Shown here: positions 21,521-33,699 of the stretch, in pieces
How positions within the stretch are numbered: position 1 is the first letter of the stretch
Layout of the letters: each line of letters starts with the position of its first letter
Assembly (NCBI RefSeq): GCF_037392515.1
Contig: NC_090288.1
Coordinates: 806,001-870,000, forward strand
Origin: Haliotis asinina
Taxonomy: Eukaryota > Mollusca > Gastropoda > Lepetellida > Haliotidae
Direction of reading: 5' to 3'
Length of the DNA: 64,000 nucleotides
Position numbers and translations under genes: made by a program
The notes under the pieces: model-generated
The model's input: the letters and a program-made list of their open reading frames with translations, nothing else
What the model was told of the DNA's origin: nothing
The model's database searches: none

Positions 21521-22786
21521 AAGAATAGTACAGAAATGTACCCTAAACAAAGTTAAAATACAGAGACGTACGTACCTTCAGTACGAGACCATATTCTACA
21601 ATCCCAAACCGAAGACGTACATAACTGTAACTGGTTGGGTGTGGTTGTGTGCATCGCGAAGTCGGCCTTACTGTATATGCCCTGGTCCTACGTCACACAA
21701 TCTACTGTCTACATTAGTATGCCTGTTCCGATCAAGAAAATCACAAGTCAGAGTGGAATCGTCCCGGACTGCGTTCCAGAACTCTGAATATGGCTGGAGT
21801 ACACACTTGTAATACACTTGTAGTGCACTTGTAATGTCGACAACGACCTCTCCAGCACTACTACGACATCACTGATGATGAGCAAGTCGACAACAAGAGT
21901 TTCTCTGTCTCCAGACGTGGCAAACTGTATGTCGAGTTTCAGTATTCAAAAGTCTCAAGACAGGAAACACAATCACACTTGAAACAAACGCTACCAAATG
22001 TGTAATCGAGGCTGTTTACTCACCATGTACGTGAAAATAAAACTATTGGACAAAATTGTCGAAGTTCCATCGGTCCTGTCCCGTATCTGGCACGTGAAAC
22101 TGACACCTCAACACGTTGCACCGAACGAGCTTCCTTTCCCATTCGGGACGTCGCCAGGGACCGTATCATAACCTCAACCGTAATTTCAAAATTTGACGGA
22201 GTGTTTAAAAGTAATCACATTTCTGAGAGTTAGGACAAACAACATGTTTCTGACTTGACAGGTGTGTCTATCGTTGGATGCTATGTGATCAGTGGCTGAG
22301 ACTGACTTTACATGACTTTAAAATGACTTTAATATGATATGAGATGATCCCAAACAGAGCCATGTGACCTCTGATCCTGTTTTCCAAATTTGACAAATTT
22401 TGTCATGATTCAAAATCTACAGTGGACCCGTTGTCAGTTGGGTGATTTAAAGAGATGTTGTGTCTGTTGTAGTCGTTCACATTTTAGCCACTATTTTATC
22501 TGGACAATCAAAACAATACTCTGTCTATTTGAAACAGCCATTCACTGTGGTTGATCACTATCAAGATCTCATTTCTTACAAACATGTATGTTCTTTGTTA
22601 ATTGCTGCGTATGGCAGCGTATAATTCTAATTTTTCATCTAAAGGAAAATGTAAAAACATGCACTGACGCCTATACAATTCAATATGAGCGACAAAACCC
22701 ACTCAACGCCCATAAGAAATCACTGTCAGCCACAGACCTGACTCTATACTACTACGGCGCCTTGAGCCACAGGCCCTCGTGTCATT
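21521..22786. other. Unassigned sequence
   Basis: No gene or repeat recognised in about 1.3 kb. TGACTTTA recurs near 22310-22335 only locally. Confidence 0.4.
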
Positions 22787-23174
22787 GCGAGGATTAAAGA
22801 TTTTTTTAAAAAAAAATGTGAATATTTTGAGATAACCCCCGACTTGAAAGTTAACGCTTCACAGAACAATATATCTAGACAAGGACGGACACTTAGGTGT
22901 ACCCCACCCGCGCTACCATCGCATGCAGTCGATTAAAATTTCATCTAAACATAATCATGGGTGACTGGCCTATTGATCACCACTAATGACACCTACCAGT
23001 TCTATATTGTTATTTCTACAAGTCGATTGAAAGCCGATTTTGACATTCAACTAATTGATCTTGGCACAAATGACGGACGATATCAAGCGTCGACCAGTGA
23101 CAGGGCTTTTATACAGCCTTATTTCCTTCCTAAAAAAATCATTTTTAAAAAAAAACCAAATCTTTAATCCTCGC
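22787..23174. mobile_element. MITE-like element with 17 bp perfect inverted ends, 388 bp
   Basis: GCGAGGATTAAAGATTT at 22787-22803 is exactly inverted at 23158-23174. Both are followed inward by A/T homopolymer tracts (T7A9 on the left; A/T runs on the right). CCTTGAG and a CACAGG-like block also occur outside both ends in opposite orientation, so the inverted symmetry may extend further. No transposase inside and no clear target duplication. A non-autonomous DNA element is the likely identity. Confidence 0.55.
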
Positions 23175-23556
23175 GCCTGTGCCTTGAGCATGTCTTTAGG
23201 AATCACCGTCAAATATTGATGACACCAGGTGTTCCCCCAAAGGTGTCTCACCGATAGTGCCCGTCACAGACACATGTAATCAACTGTTCTATTTATACGT
23301 TGAAATTACATTGGACATCACTTTGCTACTTATCCTTCACATTCGGACTGTCCCCTAATTCTTTGCTTAAAAATCTTCACTGGGACCTAGAATGTTCTAT
23401 CCTTGAACGTATAACGTTTGAACAAGTGTCTTATGTTCCTTGAAATCTTGATACAGGGAGCATGTTTTCGTGTATCTGAAAACACCACGACATGCATGGT
23501 GCCCACCACAAACGGAAAGTTGACTATTAGAGCAAGTGTAAGTGGTACTGAATGTT
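23175..23556. other. Unassigned sequence
   Basis: No gene recognised between the MITE-like element and the mariner. Confidence 0.4.
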
Positions 23557-24825
23557 CGAGGGGATATCAAAAAGTTTTGAGCCTTGCATATTTATACTTG
23601 ACAAATAGTAATGGGCACCTAAAGTTATTAGTGTCCTAGCTACATATTCCCGGTAGGATCACATAGCTGGATGCATTTCTTCAATGGCAGTGCCTTGTAG
23701 AAGAGATATACCCCCTAGTGAATGTGAAAAATGGACACGGTTGAATATAGAGCAGTAATAAAGTTTCTTGTCAGGAAGGGCAACACGGCCAAGCAGGTTG
23801 AAAAGCGACCCACTGCTGTTTACAAGGAGTCTTCCCCTTCTGCTGCAACCATCAAATGTTGGTTGAAAGCGTTTCAACGAGGAAAAGAGAGATTAGAAGG
23901 TGACCCCCGTCCAGGACGGCCCTCAACCAGTACCACCCGAGCAAACATTGACAAAGTGCACCAACTCGAATCGTCGTATCACCCTGCACGAGTTCAAAGA
24001 TGCAACCGGGCTCTCATATGGATCCATTCACAGCATACTCCACATGTCCAAGTTGTGTGCAAGATGGGTCCCAAGAATGCTTTCTGATGACATGAAGCTT
24101 TCTAGGGTCAACATCAGTGGCGCGATGCTGACTCGTTACCATGTCAACCCAGAAGATTTTCACTTTAGAATTGTAAACTGTGGTGAAACCTGGCTTCATC
24201 ATTATGACCCTGAGAGCAAGCAGGAGTAAATGGAATGGAACCATGTCACCTCTCCAAGGACAAAGACGATCAAATCGACCAGGTCCCCAAAGAAGGTTAT
24301 GGCAACTATTTTTGGGACAGTAAAGGTGTTATCCACATCGACTACGTGCCTCGTGGTACGACAATGAATGGAGAGTACTATGCTAACCTTCTGAAGCAGG
24401 TACTCCAGTCCATTAAAGAGAAGCGGCGAGGAAAGACCCGGCGAGGGATCCTTCTTCACCAGGACAATGCGCCAGTCCACACCAGCCGAACTGCAATGGA
24501 AACTACGCGCGAGTGCGGGTACGAAATCTTACCTCACCCTCCCTGTTCACCAGAACTAGCCCCTAGCGAATTCCACTTCTTTCCTCGACTGAAAAAACAC
24601 ACCTGGGGCCAGAAATTTCAGGATGATAATGAGCTTATCGCTGCTGTGGAAGGGGTTTTTAGGGGACCAAGATGTGGAGTTCTTCAGATCAGGAATCAGC
24701 CATTGGCAAACCAGATGGGAGAAGCGTGTAAAGTTGGAAGGAGACTATGTTGAAAAATAAAGCAGTATGAATTCCAAAATCTTGCTTTTTCAGCTCGGGG
24801 CTCAAAACATTTTGATATCCCCTCG
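23557..24825 (+). mobile_element. mariner-family transposon, 1,269 bp, inactive
   Basis: The ends are inverted repeats CGAGGGGATATCAAAA(A/T)G, left from 23557 and right ending at 24825, continuing as TTTTGAGCC. The right end is followed by TA, the mariner target dinucleotide; the left neighbour is TT, apparently one substitution away. Length is typical for mariner (about 1.3 kb). It encodes the broken transposase at 23731-24760. Confidence 0.9.
23731..24760 (+). pseudogene. mariner transposase (DD34D type), degraded
   Basis: A DDE transposase that would cut and paste the surrounding element. From the Met at 23731 the N-terminal DNA-binding part reads W-L-K-A-F-Q-R-G and G-D-P-R-P-G-R-P-S, both mariner hallmarks. 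The frame then breaks near 23960, meets a TAA at 24227, shifts again near 24312 and once more near 24660, ending at a TAA at 24758. In the catalytic core the expected G-D-E of the first Asp reads C-G-E, the second (HQDNAPVHTS) is intact, and the third, 34 residues on, is Glu instead of Asp (LAPSEFHFF). Three frameshifts, a stop and two altered catalytic positions make it an old dead copy. Confidence 0.9.
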
Positions 24826-24949
24826 TAGGAAGTTCCTCGTGCAGCACGAGAGTTGGTATAAACCTTACAATTTGTCTACACAAAACATTGTTTGTGAGAC
24901 ATTAAAGTAGTTATGGGTGTTCTTGTACATAACCAGTGATGGGTTCGGC

Positions 24950-27900
24950 AGGTGCAGCTGCTGTGCCAGCAAAGGTAGATAGCAGGTGTCAGGTAGATTC
25001 AGGCTGATGCTTTTGTGCCAGCAAAGGTAGATAGCAGGTGTCAGGTAGATTCAGGCTGATGCTTTTGTGCCAGTAAAGGTAGATAGCAGGTGTCAGATAG
25101 ATTCATGCTGATGTTTTTGTGCCAGCAAAGGTAGATAGCAGGTGTCAGATAGATTCAGGGTGATGCTGTTGTGCCAGCAAAGGTAGATAGCAGGTGTCAG
25201 GTAGATTCATGCTGATGCTGTTGTGCCAGCAAAGGTAGATAGCAGGTGTCAGGTAGATTCATGCTGCTGCTTTTGTGCCAGCAAAGGTAGATAGCAGGTG
25301 TCAGATAGATTCAGGGTGATGCTGTTGTGGTAGCAAAGGTAGATAGCAGGTGTCAGGTAGATTCAGGCTGATGCTTTTGTGCCAGCAAAGGTAGATAGCA
25401 GGTGTCAGATAGATTCAGGCTGATGCTGTTGTGCCAGCAAAGGTAGATAGCAGGTGTCAGGTAGATTCAGGCTGATGCTGTTGTGCCAGCAAAGGTAGAT
25501 AGCAGGTGTCAGGTAGATTCAGGCTGATGCTTTTGTGCCAGCAAAGGTAGATAGCAAGTGTCAGATAGATTCAGGGTGATGCTGTTGTGCCAGCAAAGGT
25601 AGATAGCAGGTGTCAGGTAGATTCAGCGTGATGCTGTTGTGCCAGCAAAGGTATATAGCAGGTGTCAGGTAGATTCATGCTGGTGCTTTTGTGCCAGCAA
25701 AGGTAGATAGCAGGTGTCAGGTAGATTCATGCTGATGCTTTTATGCCAGCAAAGGTAGATAGCAGGTGTCAGATAGATTCAGGCTGATGCTGTTGTGCCA
25801 GCAAAGGTAGATAGCAGGTGTCAGATAGATTCAGGGTGATGCTGTTGTGGCAGCAAAGGTAGATAGCAGGTGTCAGGTAGATTCAGGCTGATGCTTTTGT
25901 GCCAGCAAAGGCAGACAGCAGGTGTCAGATGGATTCAGGGTGATGCTGCTGTGCCAGCAAAGGTAGATAGCAGGTGTCAGGTAGATTCATGCTGATGCTT
26001 TTGTGCCAGCAAAGGTAGATAGCAGGTGTCAGATAGATTCATGCTGATGCTGTTGTGCCAGCAAAGGTAGATAGCAGGTGTCAGGTAGATTCAGGCTGAT
26101 GCTTTTGTGCCAGCAAAGGTAGATAGCAGGTGTCAGGTAGATTCAGGCTGATGCTTTTGTGCCAGCAAAGGTAGATAGCAGGTGTCAGATAGATTCAGGC
26201 TGATGCTGTTGTGCCAGCAAAGGTAGATAGCAGGTGTCAGGTAGATTCAGGCTGATGCTGTTGTGCCAGTAAAGGTAGATAGCAGGTGTCAGATAGATTC
26301 AGGCTGATGCTGTTGTGCCAGCAAAGGTAGATAGCAGGTGTCAGGTAGATTCAGGCTGATGCTGTTGTGCCAGCAAAGGTAGATAGCAGGTGTCAGATAG
26401 ATTCAGGGTGATGCTGTTGTGGCAGCAAAGGTAGATAGCAGGTGTCAGGTAGATTCAGGCTGATGCTTTTGTGCCAGCAAAGGCAGACAGCAGGTGTCAG
26501 ATGGATTCAGGGTGATGCTGTTGTGCCAGCAAAGGTAGATAGCAGGTGTCAGGTAGATTCAGGCTGATGCTTTTGTGCCAGCAAAGGTAGATAGCAGGTG
26601 TCAGATAGATTCATGCTGATGCTGTTGTGCCAGCAAAGGTAGATAGCAGGTGTCAGGTAGATTCAGGCTGATGCTTTTGTGCCAGCAAAGGTAGATAGCA
26701 GGTGTCAGGTAGATTCAGGCTGATGCTTTTGTGCCAGCAAAGGTAGATAGCAGGTGTCAGATAGATTCAGGCTGATGCTGTTGTGCCAGCAAAGGTAGAT
26801 AGCAGGTGTCAGGTAGATTCATGCTGATGCTGTTGTGCCAGCAAAGGTAGATAGCAGGTGTCAGATAGATTCATGCTGCTGCTTTTGTGCCAGCAAAGGT
26901 AGATAGCAGGTGTCAGATAGATTCAGGGTGATGCTGTTGTGGCAGCAAAGGTAGATAGCAGGTGTCAGGTAGATTCATGCTGCTGCTTTTGTGCCAGCAA
27001 AGGTAGATAGCAGGTGTCAGATAGATTCAGGCTGATGCTGTTGTGCCAGCAAAGGTAGATAGCAGGTGTCAGGTAGATTCAGGCTGATGCTTTTGTGCCA
27101 GCAAAGGTAGATAGCAGGTGTCAGGTAGATTCAGGCTGATGCTTTTGTGCCAGCAAAGGTAGATAGCAAGTGTCAGATAGATTCAGGGTGATGCTGTTGT
27201 GCCAGCAAAGGTAGATAGCAGGTGTCAGGTAGATTCAGCGTGATGCTGTTGTGCCAGCAAAGGTATATAGCAGGTGTCAGGTAGATTCATGCTGGTGCTT
27301 TTGTGCCAGCAAAGGTAGATAGCAGGTGTCAGGTAGATTCATGCTGATGCTTTTATGCCAGCAAAGGTAGATAGCAGGTGTCAGATAGATTCAGGCTGAT
27401 GCTGTTGTGCCAGCAAAGGTAGATAGCAGGTGTCAGATAGATTCAGGGTGATGCTGTTGTGGCAGCAAAGGTAGATAGCAGGTGTCAGGTAGATTCAGGC
27501 TGATGCTTTTGTGCCAGCAAAGGCAGACAGCAGGTGTCAGATGGATTCAGGGTGATGCTGCTGTGCCAGCAAAGGTAGATAGCAGGTGTCAGGTAGATTC
27601 ATGCTGATGCTTTTGTGCCAGCAAAGGTAGATAGCAGGTGTCAGATAGATTCATGCTGATGCTGTTGTGCCAGCAAAGGTAGATAGCAGGTGTCAGGTAG
27701 ATTCAGGCTGATGCTTTTGTGCCAGCAAAGGTAGATAGCAGGTGTCAGGTAGATTCAGGCTGATGCTTTTGTGCCAGCAAAGGTAGATAGCAGGTGTCAG
27801 ATAGATTCAGGCTGATGCTGTTGTGCCAGCAAAGGTAGATAGCAGGTGTCAGGTAGATTCAGGCTGATGCTGTTGTGCCAGTAAAGGTAGATAGCAGGTG

Positions 27901-28912
27901 TCAGATAGATTCAGGCTGATGCTGTTGTGCCAGCAAAGGTAGATAGCAGGTGTCAGGTAGATTCAGGCTGATGCTGTTGTGCCAGCAAAGGTAGATAGCA
28001 GGTGTCAGATAGATTCAGGGTGATGCTGTTGTGGCAGCAAAGGTCGATAGCAGGTGTCAGGTAGATTCAGGCTGATGCTTTTGTGCCAGCAAAGGCAGAC
28101 AGCAGGTGTCAGATGGATTCAGGGTGATGCTGTTGTGCCAGCAAAGGTAGATAGCAGGTGTCAGGTAGATTCAGGCTGATGCTTTTGTGCCAGCAAAGGT
28201 AGATAGCAGGTGTCAGATAGATTCAGGCTGATGCTGTTGTGCCAGCAAAGGTAGATAGCAGGTGTCAGGTAGATTCAGGCTGATGCTTTTGTGCCAGCAA
28301 AGGTAGATAGCAGGTGTCAGGTAGATTCAGGCTGATGCTTTTGTGCCAGCAAAGGTAGATAGCAGGTGTCAGATAGATTCAGGCTGATGCTGTTGTGCCA
28401 GCAAAGGTAGATAGCAGGTGTCAGGTAGATTCAGGCTGATGCTTTTGTGCCGGCAAAGGCAGACAGCAGGTGTCAGATGGATTCAGGGTGATGCTGTTGT
28501 GCCAGCAAAGGTAGATAGCAGGTGTCAGGTAGATTCAGGCTGATGCTGTTGTGCCAGCAAAGGTAGATAGCAGGTGTCAGGTAGATTCAGGCTGATGCTT
28601 TTGTGCCAGCAAAGGTAGATAGCAGGTGTCAGATAGATTCAGGGTGATGCTGTTGTGCCAGCAAAGGTAGATAGCAGGTGTCAGGTAGATTCATGCTGAT
28701 GCTTTTGTGCCAGCAAAGGTAGATAGCAGGTGTCAGATAGATTCATGCTGCTGCTTTTGTGCCAGCAAAGGTAGATAGCAGGTGTCAGGTAGATTCAGGC
28801 TGATGCTGTTGTGCCAGCAAAGGTAGATAACAGGTGTCAGATAGATTCAGGCTGATGCTGTTGTGCCAGCAAAGGCAGATAGCGGGTGTCAGATAGATTC
28901 AGGCTGATGCCT
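24950..28912. repeat. 52 bp satellite, about 76 units, with a 31-unit higher-order duplication
   Basis: The unit is AAAGGTAGATAGCAGGTGTC then AGGTAGATTCAGGCTGATGC then TTTTGTGCCAGC. Common variants are AGATAGATTC, GATGCTGTTG and GGCAGACAGC..ATGGATTC. Private variants recur exactly 1,612 bp (31 units) apart: GTATATAG (25651, 27263), TTATGCC (25741, 27353), AGCAAGTG (25549, 27161), CCAGTAAAG (26269, 27881). About 25260-26820 therefore duplicates 26872-28432. The copies have already diverged at a few sites (for example GGTCGATAG near 28043). Confidence 0.95.
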
Positions 28913-29044
28913 GAAGCGTTGAAACCCCTGCCGGGTCAACTCTGATAGCTATCTTTACCTGGCTGAATGCATACACAGTGACTTAGTGTCTAGTAGAGAA
29001 AACGGCAGTGAGGTGTTCACAGTGTGTTACCACTGTAGACATGT

Positions 29045-29487
29045 CCTGGTCAGGTGAACAATGTGTAGTCTATAGTTGATCGAGCTTCCATCTGTATACA
29101 TGTTTGTCAAGTCAACGATGTGTAGTGTCTAGTTGACCCAGCTTCCATCTGTATACATGTTGGTCAAGTCAACGATGTGTAGTGTCTAGTTGACCCAGCT
29201 TCCATCTGTATACATGTTGGTCAAGTCAACGATGTGTAGTGTCTAGTTGACCCAGCTTCCATCTGTATACATGTTGGTCAAGTCAACGATGTGTAGTGTC
29301 CAGCTGACCCAGCTTCCATCTGTATACATGTTGGTCAAGTCAACGATGTGTAGTGTCTAGTTGACCCAGCTTCCATCTGTATTTATGTTGGTCAGGTCAC
29401 CAGCTTCCATGTCTGTATATCTTGGTCAGGTCAACAACGTGTGGTGTAAAGTTCATTTAGCTTCCATCTGTATACATCTTGGTCAGT
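29045..29487. repeat. 57 bp minisatellite, about 7.5 units
   Basis: The unit contains CCATCTGTATACATGTTGGT, CAAGTCAACGATGTGTAGTG and TCTAGTTGACCCAGCTT. The middle four units are nearly identical; the first and the last two are diverged and shortened, as expected of an array that grows in its centre. Confidence 0.92.
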
Positions 29488-29489
29488 GC

Positions 29490-30655
29490 CCCGTTGTGCA
29501 AAACAACTTTAGCCAAGATCAACCTTGAGCACTAAGGTTAGAGTTACGATCACCTTAAGACAAAGATACGCCTGTTGCACAAAACAACCTTAGGGCAACC
29601 TTAACTTGGACTCCAACCTTATGCCGATTTTCTTTTTCAGGCGCACATTTTCATAAGGTTTGAAAAGTGAACGTTGTGCGAGAATTGCGTTAGCGTGGTC
29701 CTGAATCTGTGTACGGCTATAAAATTACACAGATATGTAGAATATTTAATTTCCTATCCGTTGGTATAAATATAACTGCGACAACCTCAGGGAGTTGAGA
29801 AATAGATACTGCTAAATGTTGTCATTAATATGCTAATTTTTGACATTCCCATTTCTGTACACTCTCTGCTTCCTCAAAATAAAAGCAGCCGCCATATTCC
29901 TTTTCTGTGTTAGTTGCTACCGGCGTCATTGGTCACATAAGCAGCGGCATTTCCAAATCACTTCTTTCACTTATCGACGAATCCCAAGAATGACGTGGGC
30001 GTCATTTTTCCACAGGAGGGAAGTATGTGGCAGTGACAGATTTTGTATATTTTAACATGTTGTATATTGATTAGAATTCATGTAAATAAATCCTTCAAAA
30101 TTCATTACATAGTTTTAGTTATATTATTTATCCTGTTACTCAGCCTGCCTTAACTATCACTCACAGCCAGTTCACTGAGCATGCTTATCGCATGTTCACC
30201 ACACAACACAATAACAAAAGCCCTTTCCCACCTAGGTCCTTTGTCTTGTCTTCATAGCCAGCTTGGGCAATCAGCTAAGCTTTACACCTTTTACACATTA
30301 CAAGGTTTGTGGTCACTCCACATTCAACCGTCAGTTGTTGATATGACATGTTGATTTGACGGGACATACATTTGGACACAGTCTTTGGATCGCATTCTGA
30401 GACAATCGTTTGATAGAGACAACAGCGTCCCCAGGTGTGAAATAAACCTAGGCCCACACACCTGGGTTATTGTTTTCACCTGTATTCATCTCAAATAAAC
30501 CGTTGGCCATTGAGGAACAACACAAGCAGTTTCTGTTGTCTGTGCGTGACTGACACAGCCCTGCTACATTTCCAACCTTAGAGACGCTAAGGTTGGGTCG
30601 AACCAACCTTAGTTATCAACCTTAACTTAAGGTTAACCTTAGTTGAGGTTGTTTC
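29490..30655. mobile_element. Candidate fold-back/non-autonomous DNA element with AACCTTA-rich ends
   Basis: The left end (29494-29640) has GTGCAAAACAACTTTAGCC, AACCTTGAGCACTAAGGTT and CAAAACAACCTTAGGGCAAC. The right end (30572-30652) has AACCTTAGAGACGCTAAGGTT, AACCTTAACTTAAGGTTAAC and GAGGTTGTTTCG in the opposite sense. Similar AAGGTTGTTTTGTGCAAC ends occur on invertebrate DNA elements that I associate with Harbinger-like families. About 0.9 kb of unique sequence with no transposase separates them. Ends and target duplication are not resolved. Confidence 0.4.
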
Positions 30656-31465
30656 GTTTCACTCACAACTCACAATGATGACACCCACCCATTAACAACT
30701 CACAAAGATGACACCCAATAACAACTCACAGTCATGACACCCAATAATAGCTCATAATGATGGCACCCAAAACTAGAACACGTTGATGATACCCATAACA
30801 CCCAAAGGCGACACCAAATAAAAACACACAATGGTGACGCCCAGTAACAACACACAAAGATGACATCCACCAAATAATAACTCATAATGATGACACCCAC
30901 CCAATAACAACTCACAATGATGACACCCACCAAATAACAACTCACAAAGATGACATTCACTCAAGAACAACTCACAAAGATGACACCCACCCATAAACAA
31001 CTCAGAAAGATGACATGTACACCCACCCAATAACAACTCACAAAGATGACACACACCCACTCACAACTCATGAACATGACACCCCCAAAGAACTCACAAT
31101 GATGACACCCACCCAATAACAACTCACAAAGATGACACCCAATAACAACTCGCTGTCATGACACCCAATAATAGCTCATAATGATGGCACCCAAAACTAG
31201 AACACGTTGATGATACCCATAACACCCAAAGGCGACACCCAATAAAAACACACAATGGTGACGCCCAATAACAACACACAATGGTGACATGTGGTGATGA
31301 CACACAATGGTGACACCCGATAATGACACATAATAACACCCAGTGGGTACACCCAATAACACATAATGATAACAGCCGATAATATCAGATAATAACACCC
31401 ACTGGTGACACCCAATAACAGGCACACAATGGTGACACCCAGTAATAATATTACATGGTGACACA
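30655..31465. repeat. Degenerate minisatellite of about 30 bp units
   Basis: The core is AACTCACAAAGATGACACCC with spacer ACCCAATAAC, and unit length varies. About 150 bp at 30710-30855 (through AACTAGAACACGTTGATGAT) is duplicated at 31135-31280, so the array has also grown by block duplication. Minus-strand open frames with C-H-L-C-E-L-L repeats are by-products. Confidence 0.85.
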
Positions 31466-31738
31466 TGGTGATGTCAATTATTCAGTCTTTATTTTAGTGC
31501 TTAATAGGTCGCAGGCCTGTAGTAAATTGTTTACATGAGTTTACACGAGTGGATGGAAGTCATTAATAAATTTGTTTCGATACGTTTTCTAAATCTCATA
31601 ACGAAGTCGCTGTAGATTGCCAGATTCTGTACTAGCGATGTGGTAGCATCTGTTAATAGTGGAAGTAATGTCACATATTTGTAATGCTAGTTCATTAGTG
31701 AAACACGTAAAAAGGAAGTGGCTTGTCTAATCCCTAAT
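31466..31738. other. Unassigned; possible 3' end of the LINE fragment
   Basis: Lies 3' of the LINE reading frame on the minus strand and may be its untranslated tail. No poly(A) or microsatellite tail identified. Confidence 0.3.
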
Positions 31739-32450
31739 TCACCTATTCCTTATACACATTTTAACATTTTTGTATGTACTCCATAACATGTCATTAATTT
31801 TACCACTAAGACCGTGCGATTTTAAAACCCCATAGTTTACCCCGCTGCACAGAATCAAAAGCCTTGCAAAATCAACGAATAGTGCGTAGAACATTCCACC
31901 TTTTGAGCTGAGGTTTCTTTGTATTAGGCTATGCAGAATAGATATATTATCTGTTGTTGTATAGCCTAAAGTAATGTCCGCTTGATCCTCGTATATCGGA
32001 TCCATGACGTCATTCCATTTAACTAGTATTTTGTTGATAACATAAGTAAATAAGTTGCTAAATATACCAAGTACAGTTATTCCACTGTAGTCATTAGCAT
32101 CTTTTGGGTTACCCTGTTTATACATTGGAACAAGAATGCCAACTGACCAAGATTCAGGAACATTCCCAGTGTCGAGAATAATGGGAAGGTGGGAATACTC
32201 TGCGTTAGTCGGTAAAGCAAAACCTAATACTTTGTCAAATAAATGTGCAGAATAAATATGAAACATGTAAGATCGGTACCACATCTCCATTCATAACTTG
32301 TATACCTAAAATGCTACAAAAATCTAAAAAACATCTACCGAAATGGTTGACTACTGTGTCACAGGAGAACCTTTCTAGATTAAAATAATCCAATATTTGT
32401 TTTGTTGCAGTTACCTCACTTGCAGACACCGGTGCGAAGCGCTCGTACAA
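31739..32450 (-). pseudogene. Non-LTR retrotransposon (LINE) fragment: endonuclease end plus reverse transcriptase N-terminal part
   Basis: The frame 31739-32290 carries reverse-transcriptase landmarks in order: V-P-E-S-W-S-V-G-I-L-V-P-M-Y-K-Q-G, then D-Y-S-G-I-T-V-L, then a degraded QAGFR-like motif (Q-A-D-I-T-L-G-Y-T-T-T-D-N), then Y-A-L-F-V-D-F-A, the position of the first catalytic Asp. The YxDD box is absent because the sequence ends or decays before it. Upstream at 32235-32450, L-D-F-C-S-I-L-G-I-Q-V-M-N-G matches the end of a LINE endonuclease domain, in another frame and much closer to the RT than normal. An internal deletion and a frameshift are therefore present. CR1/RTE/Jockey-like clades cannot be separated by eye. 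Confidence 0.8.
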
Positions 32451-32455
32451 TCCCA

Positions 32456-33294
32456 GAGACTCCCTTCCTTGACGTCTAATGCTGAAACATATTACCTGAA
32501 AACTGAAATCAGTTCAACAGAATGCCAATCTATTTGCTTTGAGATAATTTTGATACATCAGTCAATATACAATAGATTGAGCATTTATCCATGCGTGGAG
32601 AAGACTCGAATAACTGTAGTTGAAAGTAATTAATCAACAACATGTTATAAGAACTAGCCGGATGTGGTATATGTAAAGGTGTATCTAGAAAACGAATGTT
32701 ATACGTTCTGATTAAAACTTCGCAATCTAATTCTGGAAACCCAAAAGACCAGAAACTCTCAGCAGTGTGGATTTGACAAAATTATGCTAATGAAGAAAAA
32801 AAAGGACATGTATTTGTTTTCGAAAACTCAAAGTTTCAACTTCGAAATTTTGTGTTTCCCGAATTTAATTGTGGCGTATTTAAAGGGTCGGTCTTGCTTT
32901 TCTTACTGATGTCAAGGCTGGTTCAACTGGCGGAGACTTTCAAGCTATTAACACTTCAAAGCGCCCAGCCACTATGACGTGAGATCACGCGATGGCTATT
33001 CTCGCTCTATGTCCGGAACATCATTGTTCACGTTGACCACCTGGGAGGGTATTCGGGCGGACATGAAGATCAAAGATGCAACTGATTTGCTTTTCAAGAA
33101 CGAAACGTGGTCAGGGGTTTAGAAACTGCAGCAAAGGGTAGAACTAATTTACATTTTTGCAACTTTGTTTTATTAAAAAAAACAGGTTGTATTTTCACTT
33201 ACTTGGTTTGTGAGAGTTTGGCAGACAATAAGATAAGCTTCATATCACAACACATGACAATTCCAGGCCGCCAAACATTCTCGAACAAACCAGC
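32456..33294. other. Unassigned sequence
   Basis: No gene, repeat or element recognised. An open stretch at 33107-33337 runs into the 66 bp repeat and has no motif. Confidence 0.4.
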
Positions 33295-33630
33295 ATCCAT
33301 CTGTGGTGAACTTGGTCGTGTCTGCGAGAACCATTGATTCCAGGATAGTGTGACAGTAGACAACATCTGTGGTGAACTTGGTCGTGTCTGTGAGAACCAT
33401 TGATTCCAGGGTAGTATGGCGGTAGACAACATCTGTGGTGATCTTGGCCGTGTCTGCGAGAACGATTGATTCCAGGATAGTATGGCAGTAGACAACATCT
33501 GTGGTGATCTTGGCCTTGTCTGCGAAAACCATTGATTCCAGGATAGTATGGCGGTAGACAACATCTGTGGTGATCTTGGCCGTGTCTGCGAGAACCACTG
33601 ATTCCAGGGTAGTATGGCAGTAGACAACAG
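33295..33630. repeat. 66 bp minisatellite, 5 units
   Basis: The unit begins CAACATCTGTGGTGAACTTG and continues GTCGTGTCTGCGAGAACCAT, TGATTCCAGGATAGTATGGC, GGTAGA. Variable sites alternate between units (GAACTTGG/GATCTTGG, GCGG/GCAG). The period is 22 codons, so minus-strand frames stay open; not taken as coding. Confidence 0.9.
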
Positions 33631-33699
33631 CTTCAGTTTTAAACAACAACGCAAATATGAGAAATGATTTTGTATTAAGAAGGCTCGTTCATACTTGCA

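Noticed and set aside
3780..28432. The number 31 recurring (31 x 27, 31 x 52, 31 bp precursor)
   Set aside because: Arrays are unrelated in sequence; I see no mechanism, so treated as coincidence.
30700..31466. Cys-rich repeat peptides on the minus strand (C-H-L-C-E-L-L)
   Set aside because: Degenerate minisatellite with varying unit length; frames break irregularly.
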